NCBI RefSeq assembly: GCF_019904295.1
Contig: NZ_CP065359.1
Location: forward strand, 2,691,001 to 2,755,000
Source: Ruegeria sp. SCSIO 43209
GTDB lineage: Bacteria; Pseudomonadota; Alphaproteobacteria; Rhodobacterales; Rhodobacteraceae
Length of the DNA stretch: 64,000 nucleotides
Direction of reading: 5' to 3'
In this document: piece by piece, positions 16,669 to 25,075 of the stretch
Layout: each line of letters starts with the position of its first letter
Numbering within the stretch: the first letter of the stretch is position 1
Made by a program: the position numbers and the translations under genes
The notes under the pieces: model-generated
Database searches by the model: none
The model's input: the letters and a program-made list of their open reading frames with translations, nothing else
What the model was told of the DNA's origin: nothing

Positions 16669-18549
16669 TCAACCTTGCTCCGCCGCCTGCTTATCTTGGT
16701 TCCAACTGTCGTGGAGACAATCTGTTTGGATCGAAGTTTTACCCCCCATCGTCATTTCCCGAACCACATCTCGTGTCTCGTTCGGGTAGGCACGAACAAA
16801 CCCAGCCTCGCAGGGGATAGTCTCAACTTCTCTGCGATCCAATGCCGGACCCAAATGGACCGCTGCTATCTCAAACTGCCGCGCCAATTGGCCCAGCGTT
16901 ACGTAATATTTTTCAAAAGCCTGAATACTCTCTTCAGTGATGTAGCAACGGTAGTGCTGCGTGTCCGGGTTTCGCATTTTTTTCTGCTTTAGGTATCCAC
17001 CATCCCGCAACCGCCGGATCGACCCGACACTAATTCTCAAGCGCGCCGCCGCATCCATCAGAGACAGATCGCCGGAAAACACGCGCTCCGATTTCTCCAA
17101 GATCTCAGCGCAGTCGATAAGAATTCCAGCCAACCCTTCCACGTCCGGATCTCTCCAAACGCCGGTCAGTCGGCCTGCTACCCAATCAGCGACAACGCGA
17201 GCCAGGGCCACCTTGCTCTGTCGGCTGTACTCCGAGAGGGGCAACCTATGACGTGCCCGAGAGGCAATGCGTAGGCCTTCAAGCCTAGTCAGCAAGGTCT
17301 GTACTGAGGACGATGGAACATAGCGCAGAGACGTTCCAAAACGATAGGCTTCCAGAACATTCTGTCGGATCAGCGCCTTCACCTGGACCGGATGGATATT
17401 GAGCTGGACCGCGGTGGATTTGATATTCCGCAACCCAGACCAGAAGTCGAGAACGGCGGCCAGATCCTCATGGCTGACATCTTTCATATCTGACAGGTCG
17501 CTAGCGGTTTGACCTCGAAGATGGGCGAGAATGCCTCGCACCCGAACCTCGCCGACCCCATGTAGCTCCCGCGCGCGTTCAAGCGTGATGAGTTTGGGTG
17601 CTGAGATTTCCGCACCCAGAACTTTCGCACCGGTCTGCAGCGGATAGTTTTCACTCACAAAATCCTGCACGCAAGCCCTGAGGACTGCTGTCGCCGGGTC
17701 CTCTTCAGCTTCTTTAAGCCAAGTGTAGAATTCGCCCATATCGGTCGTAAAATAAGACCGCTTTGAGGAAGACCGGCGCCTGGCACGCTCCAACTCAGAT
17801 TTCAGGGCTTCCGGCCCACTCTTCAGAACCTCGAAACCAGCCGACATGCAAGTACGCTCTTGTTCGAAGTCCAAATCCGAACGGCCGACGCCGCGGTCCA
17901 TGGCAATCGCCATACCAAATGTCAGAGCGGCCTGATGAAGATGCGTTAGCTCCAGCGAGTCCAACCAGTCATCAGCGACCCCAAACTCAATTCGGCGGCT
18001 CAGGTAGGTTTCAAACGAAGATCGCCCAAGCTTTGTTGCGTCTTGAGCGGCTTCAAAGATCAGATCCTGGTGACGCGTCACTTGCTCAACCACGTCGTAG
18101 GTGAGATGCGCATGCGACGCGTTGGGAAGCTGGATCAACGGTACGCTATGTTTGGCACAGGTCCCGATCGGCAGCACCAACCATTCAAGAAGTTGAAACG
18201 CGCTCTCAGGACCCGACCCATCAATGACATCCACAATACACTTCGGACAGATTCGGGTGGTAGCACGGCGGAACGAACCGGAGGTGGCAAAGGAATGCCC
18301 GACGCGGTACCGACAGGGGCCAACCAATCTGGCCGCCGCCAACTCCAACGCTTCAAGTGGCACCCCAGCCAGTTGCGACAGCCGCTCCAGCTGATCCGGA
18401 TGAGCCGAGCAGATATGGGGCCATCTCAGACCCAGATCTGAGCAGAATTCCCTCGTAACACTAAGATTGCGACGTGACAGCCGGGCGACATAGGAAGCAG
18501 GCGTCTCCATGTGATGATGAGGCAGAGTGAGAGCGAGTTGTCGTTTCAT
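16669..18549 (-). CDS. tniQ: TniQ/TnsD-like target-selection protein
   Basis: 626 residues, longer than Tn5053-type TniQ (about 400) and closer to Tn7 TnsD. The N-terminal TniQ domain has 'PASYVARLSRRN' and a zinc ribbon formed by 'RICPKC' and 'GTCAKH' (CxxC...CxxH). The C-terminal two thirds contain helix-turn-helix-like segments such as 'AVQLNIHPVQVKALIRQ' and 'DAAARLRISVGSIRRLRDGGY', expected to recognise a specific attachment sequence. ATG 18549 overlaps the tniB stop (ATGA) with GGAGGG upstream, so it is the last core gene of the four-gene operon. Confidence 0.88.
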   Translation of the reverse strand: MKRQLALTLPHHHMETPASYVARLSRRNLSVTREFCSDLGLRWPHICSAHPDQLERLSQLAGVPLEALELAAARLVGPCRYRVGHSFATSGSFRRATTRICPKCIVDVIDGSGPESAFQLLEWLVLPIGTCAKHSVPLIQLPNASHAHLTYDVVEQVTRHQDLIFEAAQDATKLGRSSFETYLSRRIEFGVADDWLDSLELTHLHQAALTFGMAIAMDRGVGRSDLDFEQERTCMSAGFEVLKSGPEALKSELERARRRSSSKRSYFTTDMGEFYTWLKEAEEDPATAVLRACVQDFVSENYPLQTGAKVLGAEISAPKLITLERARELHGVGEVRVRGILAHLRGQTASDLSDMKDVSHEDLAAVLDFWSGLRNIKSTAVQLNIHPVQVKALIRQNVLEAYRFGTSLRYVPSSSVQTLLTRLEGLRIASRARHRLPLSEYSRQSKVALARVVADWVAGRLTGVWRDPDVEGLAGILIDCAEILEKSERVFSGDLSLMDAAARLRISVGSIRRLRDGGYLKQKKMRNPDTQHYRCYITEESIQAFEKYYVTLGQLARQFEIAAVHLGPALDRREVETIPCEAGFVRAYPNETRDVVREMTMGGKTSIQTDCLHDSWNQDKQAAEQG

Positions 18550-19538
18550 TGCAACCCTCCGTCCAACGAGGGGTCGCCGTGATCCAACCAGCCCATGATG
18601 GTCCTAACATCTATGCTAATGTAGTCTTGGGCAAGAAATGGGTTGAAAGCAGGTATACAACCCGACTTGCGCCGGAATGCTTCTGCAAAATGTCCAAGTC
18701 GGAGCTGGGTTTCTCCGTCGTAGAGCGCCTCTTCTATCCCACTCAGACACATTTCGATGATCATTCCAAACTCATTGCCACCTGCGTGAACCAGCCGCTT
18801 GAGAAACTCTCTCTGTTGAAGTTCAATGGAAGGTGTCAGACCAGACTTCCGAACGAACTCAGTAAAGATCTCTGTGATCTCGGGTTCGTGGGATATCCAG
18901 CTCACTGCACCCAAGTGCACAACATCTATGCGCCTTTTGAGCTGAACATCAGAATTGATCATCTCGATCAGATCGGGCGTGCCAGACAGAACAAGACCAA
19001 CCGGCCAGTCCTTATCGTTCATAAGCGATTTCAGGGTGTTCACCACATCATTTCGGGTTTTGACGCCTTTGCTGATGTAGAGGTCCTGAGCCTCGTCCAG
19101 ATGCACAAACAGGGTCCTTCGCATTTGGAGAAACTGACGCACCTGCGTCCATATGATCCCAACCGATTTGTCCCGAGCGAGCGGATATCCCAAACCGGAC
19201 AGGATCGTCGTACCAACATTTTTTAGCGTCGCGGGTGACGGCACCAATAGCCGGATCACCTCCGCTACATCCTGGCCCGCCGTTGGTAGGATCAGGTCAG
19301 TGTGATTATCAAACAAGCGGTCTGCGGCGGTGGATTTCCCACTGCCAGACGCCCCGATCAGAGCAATACCGCGCGCCTCGCTGCGACTACCCAATCGGAT
19401 AGCCGCTCGTCTTCGGCGCAGATGACGATCAAAAACCAGTTTGAGATCGTGGAACACCTGATGTGAAACGAACATGTCTCGAAGACGCGCTATCTGGACG
19501 TCGATCTCATCAGACGGATCGCCAGGGAGATCAGTCAT
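18546..19538 (-). CDS. tniB: TniB/TnsC-like AAA+ ATPase
   Basis: 330 residues. Walker A 'GASGSGKSTAADRLF', Walker B 'LFVHLDEAQDLY' and sensor 'LVLSGTPDL' are all present. It is the ATP-dependent communicator that links the target selector to the transposase. ATG 19538 is preferred: GGAGG lies eight bases upstream and the start overlaps the tniA stop by eight bases, whereas the longer open frame would run 160 bases into tniA. Confidence 0.9.
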   Translation of the reverse strand: MTDLPGDPSDEIDVQIARLRDMFVSHQVFHDLKLVFDRHLRRRRAAIRLGSRSEARGIALIGASGSGKSTAADRLFDNHTDLILPTAGQDVAEVIRLLVPSPATLKNVGTTILSGLGYPLARDKSVGIIWTQVRQFLQMRRTLFVHLDEAQDLYISKGVKTRNDVVNTLKSLMNDKDWPVGLVLSGTPDLIEMINSDVQLKRRIDVVHLGAVSWISHEPEITEIFTEFVRKSGLTPSIELQQREFLKRLVHAGGNEFGMIIEMCLSGIEEALYDGETQLRLGHFAEAFRRKSGCIPAFNPFLAQDYISIDVRTIMGWLDHGDPSLDGGLQ

Positions 19539-21669
19539 TTTCAATCCTCCATTTCGAAGGTCTGGGACGATCCCCATTGGGGTTTTGCCCCTGGCCAGCT
19601 GTAACTTCGATGGTGTTTTCTCCTTCGTCCAATGACGGGATGACATGGCCGAATAGATCTGGCTCTGGCGGAAGGTCAAAGCCTTCAGGATCATCCGTTT
19701 CGATGCTCAAACCCTGGAACAGATCTTCCCTAGCTCGTCTAAGCCCAGCCGGTGTCTGACGCTTCAGGACAGCCCCGAACCGGCGCTCTTCTTCTGAGTT
19801 CTTTTGGATGATGGTATGCAATGCGTCAGAGACAGTCTTCTCCTGAAGCACGGCCTCGGCCTTGTATTTCAGCCGCAACTGACGCGCGGTCGCTTCCCAT
19901 TGTTCATAAGATACGGCGTCAAAGCACTTCTGCAGAGCGCGCGCCGCATACCACTTTTTCCCGATCTGAATCATGATCCAACCGAGATCGTTCAGGTCAA
20001 CTTTTAAATGAACGTGACGGCGACGGTCGTGCACATAGAACTCACGAAGTGCCTGGCAGGTGTAGTCAATGCTAAATAGCCTCACTCCTTTGCCAAAAAC
20101 ACGCCTGCGATACCTCACACCAAGGGCTTTGCGTCGGGTGGTTTCGGCGAGCTGGGGGACAATACCCATTTTCTCGGCGAGGCGTTTCCAGCAATTATTG
20201 GGGGTTTCGCCATTCAGCCCGCGGTGCGGGATGTTGTGATACACGTCCACAACGAACCTGATGAGGATTTCCATCAGCACGTCATCTGAAAGAGAGGCCA
20301 TCTCCTCCGAAGGATAGTCTCCTCGCTCTTTAGGATCGGAAAATGTGCGACCGGCGAGGAGCGGCATCAGGGCCGTCCCAAAGGTTCGAAAGATACGCTC
20401 CACGCGCCCGCGCAAACGCGGTAGCCCGCCGCGAGGCGTCTCAACAACTCCATGTGCATCAAAGACCGCACTTCGAAACTCATCATCCACAAAAGCAACG
20501 CCAAGATCGGTCACCAGGGAACTCACCCCGCCGTAGTGATGCCAGGTCGATTTGCAGCCAGCCGCAATCGCAAGGTCCGATTTGTCGCGTGTGATGTCAG
20601 ACAAAAGAGCCAGGGCGTCTTGGCAATTCGGCTTTTCCGCCAGTCTCATACCCACCACACATCGCGTGGCACAGTCGATCGCGAGGTAAAGCCAACGACG
20701 CCCACGATCCAGCTTGGCGAGCTCTTCGGGACTCAAATGATCCAGCGCGCCCCTTTCAGCAAGTATCGTTATTAGATCAACACACCATTCATCTATCTCA
20801 ACACGCTCCATTGGATAGCTGGCTGTGACACCTTCCTCATAGAGCGCGAACTTGCGATTGGCGTAGTCCACGCCGTGCCTTTGGACGCATGTGAAATACG
20901 GATCAAGCTCAGAAAGTGCGCGCTCAACTTTGCGCCGCGAAGGAATTGTGAGCTCCGGCTTACCCTCCACCACTCGTTGCTTGTTCACAGTTTTGAACCG
21001 GTCCCGGCACACGTCCGCGACGTTCTTCTTGGTTAGTCTTTTCCGGGTCAAATAGGCTTCGAGGCATTCGCCCAGCAATCTCGAAGCCTCGAGGCAGAAC
21101 CGCGCAGTTCGGTTGCCCGATCTATGTGTGCCCGGGATCAAAGCAAGCGGAGAGCCGCCTGCTTTCTCGTATCGTTTCACCCATTCTCTTAAGGTTCTTG
21201 GACTGGGTGGGTCCCGATAAACGTTCTTCTTTCCGGCCCTCGGATTCCGCCAATTGCTTTGGGCAGCCCGTGCCTGTTTGTTCACATGGGCCTCGATGGA
21301 AGGAATGACACTCTGTAGTGAGAAATCTGTCCGCTTCGCCTCATCGACACGCTCGAACTGGTAAAACCCGTCGACCCAGGAGAAGCGCCAGACTACTTCG
21401 GATCTCACGTCATCTGGCAAGCTTGCTATTGCTTCAACACCCGCACTCATTCGCAAGTCCTGGCGTTCAGGCAGAAAATACCCAGGATCAAAGGTCACAT
21501 CAGGCCTTTGAAGGAGGTCGGCAAATTCGTCGAATGTGAGAGACAGGTTCCGGCCAGTCTCATCAAAATCTTCGAAGTGGTAACCAAAGTCTGTTTTTCG
21601 GTCTAATTTGTACTTCCGGCCATCGATCGTCAGACGGCCAAAGACACTCACTCTGAAAGGCAGGTTCAT
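19531..21669 (-). CDS. tniA: TniA/TnsB-like DDE transposase
   Basis: 712 residues of the Mu/TnsB integrase superfamily. The order is an N-terminal winged-helix region, a basic DNA-binding part ('PSPRTLREWVKRYEKAGG'), the rve catalytic core and a Mu-C-like beta barrel. The DDE triad is likely in 'VEIDEWCVDLI', 'VTDLGVAFVDDEF' and 'RGRVERIFRTF'. It binds the element ends and performs strand transfer. ATG 21669 overlaps the tnsA stop (ATGA) with GGGAGGT six bases before. Presence of TnsA beside it predicts cut-and-paste movement. Confidence 0.9.
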   Translation of the reverse strand: MNLPFRVSVFGRLTIDGRKYKLDRKTDFGYHFEDFDETGRNLSLTFDEFADLLQRPDVTFDPGYFLPERQDLRMSAGVEAIASLPDDVRSEVVWRFSWVDGFYQFERVDEAKRTDFSLQSVIPSIEAHVNKQARAAQSNWRNPRAGKKNVYRDPPSPRTLREWVKRYEKAGGSPLALIPGTHRSGNRTARFCLEASRLLGECLEAYLTRKRLTKKNVADVCRDRFKTVNKQRVVEGKPELTIPSRRKVERALSELDPYFTCVQRHGVDYANRKFALYEEGVTASYPMERVEIDEWCVDLITILAERGALDHLSPEELAKLDRGRRWLYLAIDCATRCVVGMRLAEKPNCQDALALLSDITRDKSDLAIAAGCKSTWHHYGGVSSLVTDLGVAFVDDEFRSAVFDAHGVVETPRGGLPRLRGRVERIFRTFGTALMPLLAGRTFSDPKERGDYPSEEMASLSDDVLMEILIRFVVDVYHNIPHRGLNGETPNNCWKRLAEKMGIVPQLAETTRRKALGVRYRRRVFGKGVRLFSIDYTCQALREFYVHDRRRHVHLKVDLNDLGWIMIQIGKKWYAARALQKCFDAVSYEQWEATARQLRLKYKAEAVLQEKTVSDALHTIIQKNSEEERRFGAVLKRQTPAGLRRAREDLFQGLSIETDDPEGFDLPPEPDLFGHVIPSLDEGENTIEVTAGQGQNPNGDRPRPSKWRIEND

Positions 21670-22490
21670 TTTGCACCTCCCTTCGAAAGCAAAGTGTCGA
21701 GATCAATCAGATGCTTTCTGTCGGCCGTTAGAACGTTTTCAAAGACCGCGATCACGATGCTCCTGAACCCTGCGCCACCGAGCCCCAACAACCGGCACAT
21801 CTCGTCGACCGTGACCGGAAAACAGACGTCACGGGTGACGGACTTGAGATGAGCCTGATGCTCTGTATTTCGCGCCTTTGAGAACTCAACGAAACGTTGT
21901 GCGTTGAGGGCCTCTGCGCGGGTGAAATCGCGCTCTGTAACTAACACGATGTCATCGGCAAAATCCTTGCGCATCGCCACGCGGATCTGCTGAAGCTCAC
22001 GTAAGAAATTCTTCTCCAGCACCACCTTCCACGGCTTCACTGCTATAGCTAATCGGCGACCGTTTTTTAGCTCCGCCAAGAAGTCTATGAAGTGGGTTTT
22101 GCGATTGCCGGATTGATCGCGGTAGCTGATGAGTTGTGGCTGCTCCCAAACGTTAGCCACCGCAGGGTTAGCCAGTAGCAGAAACAACACTCGCTGTTCC
22201 AGTTTGCTTTCAAATTGAACGACCCTCGGGCGGTTTTGCCCAGGCAATTGCATGACAACTCCGCCTCTGGAGCTATGCGTCGATCTCCGGGGGATACCCC
22301 GTGTCGCACGGCTGGGCTCAGGCGACATCTCGCCCGTCAGTGTGAACTCTTCATCTTTCATGTCTGTGATTTGGAGCGCCGACCAGCTTGGGCTGATCGT
22401 GCCTCTCCACCCTCTTTTGGTGTTCTTTGGGCAAAGCCAAACCATCTCATCGCCAATAGGCGACGACGAAACAGTTGACTTTGAGATCAT
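21666..22490 (-). CDS. tnsA: TnsA-like endonuclease
   Basis: 274 residues. The restriction-endonuclease fold of TnsA is recognisable at about residues 88-160, with likely catalytic residues Glu94 in 'VQFESKLEQ', Asp136 in 'THFIDFLAE' and Lys152 in 'AIAVKPWKV'. It cuts the 5' ends of the element so that TnsB/TniA can move it without replication. A C-terminal segment resembles the TnsA winged-helix part that contacts TnsC. ATG 22490 lacks a clear ribosome-binding site; the first ~45 residues are weakly supported. Confidence 0.82.
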   Translation of the reverse strand: MISKSTVSSSPIGDEMVWLCPKNTKRGWRGTISPSWSALQITDMKDEEFTLTGEMSPEPSRATRGIPRRSTHSSRGGVVMQLPGQNRPRVVQFESKLEQRVLFLLLANPAVANVWEQPQLISYRDQSGNRKTHFIDFLAELKNGRRLAIAVKPWKVVLEKNFLRELQQIRVAMRKDFADDIVLVTERDFTRAEALNAQRFVEFSKARNTEHQAHLKSVTRDVCFPVTVDEMCRLLGLGGAGFRSIVIAVFENVLTADRKHLIDLDTLLSKGGAK

Positions 22491-22619
22491 GGCGGGGGAA
22501 GAAGGTGTATCGGTAAGCTATCGATACTGATTTCAAAGGCCTCGTGGGTTGCCGCCCTCGGGGCCTTACCCTTTCTTCTTATATGAATGCTGTTGCTAAT
22601 TCATCTGCAGGCACCTCCG

Positions 22620-22844
22620 TTATTCGTAACGTTCCGGCCACAGAGCCTCGGGCGTTGTCCCAAGCTTTTCTGCTATGGCTTTCTGGACGTAGTCAGAGCG
22701 CCTGTATCCTTGTGACACAGTAGACACTGAGCTGATGGAACGGCCGATATCTCGGCTCAGCTTAGCCAGTGAACTGCCTTTTAGCCGAAGGTCACACTTG
22801 ATCTGCTCATGTTTCGCGAGATCGACAATCAAATTCTCGGTCAT
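22620..22844 (-). CDS. Ner/Nlp-like helix-turn-helix regulator
   Basis: 74 residues matching the Ner/Nlp family of Mu-like phages and transposons: 'IKCDLRLKGSSLAKLSRDIG' is the helix-turn-helix and the family C-terminal signature appears as 'EALWPERY'. It is probably a repressor of its own and the transposition operon, being the gene immediately before tnsA on the same strand. A palindrome 40 bases upstream is a candidate operator. Confidence 0.8.
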   Translation of the reverse strand: MTENLIVDLAKHEQIKCDLRLKGSSLAKLSRDIGRSISSVSTVSQGYRRSDYVQKAIAEKLGTTPEALWPERYE

Positions 22845-22883
22845 GTCAAATGTTCCGACTGATTCCAGTTAACGAAACCTAAC

Positions 22884-22906
22884 AAATGACTTTACAGGTG
22901 TCATTT
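22884..22906. promoter_or_regulatory. Inverted repeat upstream of ner-like gene
   Basis: AAATGAC at 22884-22890 and GTCATTT at 22900-22906, perfect 7-bp arms nine bases apart, 40 bases before the Ner-like start. Could be the regulator's operator or a transposase binding site in the element end. Confidence 0.5.
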
Positions 22907-23001
22907 TTATTGTTTAATTTCTGATGTTTACGTATTTGCGCCTCAAAATTTCAATGCAATGTCGGAAGACAATCAGCTAAGTTGCTGTAACGCCGACGGC
23001 T

Positions 23002-23571
23002 TTGCGCCAAGAGACGCAAATAGAGGTATCTGACGTTGAAGAAACTGGGTTAGGCTTGAGCACAATAGTCGAAATAAAATGTGGCAGAGTTCCGACTATT
23101 TTCCTACGAGAGACGCCAAATGCGTGGCAGCCGTACCTGCGCCGCAAACTCCTCGCTTTGCTTAGACAAAGTAAAACCCATAAGGAATTTGCCACGCGGC
23201 TCGGAATTAGACCGTTGGTTGTGCGACGGCTCTTGGACTTGCTTGGCGTCGATTATGTTCAACGCCTCTATAGGCAATATAAAAAGGGAAAAACCTGCTC
23301 AGATATTGCCAACGCAAACGGGATGAAGCCTGCAACACTGTCCAAACTCTTTAGGGAACGAGGCTTTGAGGTACAGCGTGGGGTTCGCAGACCCAAAGTG
23401 CCAAAACATAAACTGCGCCGCATCTGGACAGAGACCCAAGTAATCAACAGGGTGGCGCGAAAACTCAAAATCCACTGGGAAACGGCGCTTCGTCTGCTCG
23501 AGGATGAAAAGCTGATCGTGGGTTACGAAGGTCGACCGAGAAAACTCTCAAAATCATCACGGCCGCCTTAG
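23002..23571 (+). CDS. Helix-turn-helix protein of unknown function
   Basis: Up to 189 residues; the frame is open from 22981, and TTG 23002 is the first plausible start. It contains at least two HTH-like segments, 'FATRLGIRPLVVRRLLDLLG' and 'CSDIANANGMKPATLSKLF', and a basic C-terminus (many Lys/Arg), so DNA binding is likely. It is divergent from the Ner-like gene and sits at the outer side of the transposition operon. No specific family recognised. A short inverted repeat TTTGCG/CGCAAA (23001-23020) overlaps the presumed start. Confidence 0.55.
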   Translation: MRQETQIEVSDVEETGLGLSTIVEIKCGRVPTIFLRETPNAWQPYLRRKLLALLRQSKTHKEFATRLGIRPLVVRRLLDLLGVDYVQRLYRQYKKGKTCSDIANANGMKPATLSKLFRERGFEVQRGVRRPKVPKHKLRRIWTETQVINRVARKLKIHWETALRLLEDEKLIVGYEGRPRKLSKSSRPP

Positions 23572-23710
23572 GCTCTTCATATACGCCTCAGGGGCATACT
23601 AGCAGACCTAGAAAACTCTTGGTTCGGCCCAAAGCCGACATTTAGAACGGAATCCAAATGCTGCAGAGGCATCTCGTTTTGTGGACATTCGCAACAATGG
23701 TGCCTGCTCT

Positions 23711-25075
23711 TCATTGGTCACTGATTCCAACAAGCCACGTTCTTGTCGCTTCAAGCCCTTCGCGCAAAACAGAAAACATCTTCTTAATTTCACTTTCGCT
23801 AATGATAAGGGGCGGTGAAAGAACACACATATTGATCACAGGTCGAACCAATAACCCACGTTTTTGGCATTCTATATCGATCTGGCCACCAATCTCGTAG
23901 TCGCGACCCAAATCGCTCTGAGGATCACCATCAACCGAGCATTGAACGCACCCCATCAAACCCATCCCGCGCACATCGGCAACGATGTCAACGTGACGCA
24001 ATTGCTGCAGTTGATCTTGAAATATCGGAGCGACTTTTCGAACGTGTTCGAGTAGCTTTTCTCGTTCAATAATCTCCATGCTTTTCAATCCGGCGGCCGC
24101 GCTAACCGGGTGACCAGAATAGGTGTAGCCATTTGAGAAGGTTGCACCTTTTCCTGCAACGTCTGCAATCAATCGGTCAGAGATTATCGCGGCACCCATC
24201 GGCGCGTACCCAGAGGTCATCCCTTTGGCGCAAGTGATTATGTCTGGTTGGATGCCGAAAACAGCCTCTGACGAAAACCAATGACCCAATCGCCCGAAAG
24301 CTGTCACCACTTCGTCGGAGATATACAGAACATCATACTTCCTGCAGATGTTTAAACAGCCTTCGTGATATCCTTTTGGCGGCACGATCACGCCACCAGA
24401 CGCCAGAACCGGTTCAGCGATAAAAGCGGCAACATTTTCTGGACCAAGCGCCACAATGGCATTTTCAAGGTCGGAAACTTTCTCGTTCAGAAAGCTCACT
24501 TCGCTTTGACCAGGTGCGCGGTAGAGCGGATTCACGTCCGGCAGGAAATGTGCGAGGTCATCGGCCTTGTCGAGCCAAAGCCTGTCACGCTCTTTTCCAC
24601 TGACGCTGGCCGCCAAGTAGGTGCTTCCATGATAGGCTTTTTGCCTTGAAATGATTTTCTTTTTCTCGGGGCGACCCAGAAGGTTGTTTCGAAAATGGAC
24701 AAATCGGATAGCCGTATCCACCGCAGTGGAACCACCGGTGGTAAAAAAGACGTTGTTCAAATCGCCGGGTGCACGTTTGGCGATTTCGCGTGCAAACCGG
24801 GCAGCGGTCGAGTTGGCGTTGTTGAAGGGCGAGAAATAGGCAAGGTTACGCGCTTGCTCGGCCATGGCCTCGGCCATCTCCTCTCGTCCATAACCGATCT
24901 GGGTGCACCACATGCCTCCCGGCCCGTCGATCAAGCGTTCGCCTTGTTCGTTCACCACATGGATGCCGCTGGCACCTTCGATAAATGTCCGGTCGTTCTC
25001 GCGCAAAGTTGCCATCCCTTCCCACGGGTGCAGGAAGTGATCGTTGTCCCATTGCTTGGCGTTTGAATTATCCAC
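23711..25075 (-). CDS. Class III (omega-type) pyridoxal-phosphate aminotransferase
   Basis: 454 residues. The fold-type I class III pattern is clear: 'FFTTGGSTAVDTAIRF', the cofactor-binding Asp in 'VLYISDEVVTAFGRLG' and the lysine in 'IITCAKGMTSGYAPMG'. Such enzymes move an amino group from omega-amino acids or polyamine-like compounds to pyruvate or 2-oxoglutarate. The start is a GTG overlapping the MttB-family stop by eight bases. It is the last gene of the eight-gene operon and may act on an amine left after demethylation. Its 3' end faces the Tn7-like element. Confidence 0.9.
   Translation of the reverse strand: MDNSNAKQWDNDHFLHPWEGMATLRENDRTFIEGASGIHVVNEQGERLIDGPGGMWCTQIGYGREEMAEAMAEQARNLAYFSPFNNANSTAARFAREIAKRAPGDLNNVFFTTGGSTAVDTAIRFVHFRNNLLGRPEKKKIISRQKAYHGSTYLAASVSGKERDRLWLDKADDLAHFLPDVNPLYRAPGQSEVSFLNEKVSDLENAIVALGPENVAAFIAEPVLASGGVIVPPKGYHEGCLNICRKYDVLYISDEVVTAFGRLGHWFSSEAVFGIQPDIITCAKGMTSGYAPMGAAIISDRLIADVAGKGATFSNGYTYSGHPVSAAAGLKSMEIIEREKLLEHVRKVAPIFQDQLQQLRHVDIVADVRGMGLMGCVQCSVDGDPQSDLGRDYEIGGQIDIECQKRGLLVRPVINMCVLSPPLIISESEIKKMFSVLREGLEATRTWLVGISDQ

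Noticed and set aside
16133..22970. TGTC-starting strings near 16133 and 22958-22970 as transposon ends
   Set aside because: They share only a few bases, have no matching 5-bp duplication outside them, and lack repeated transposase sites.
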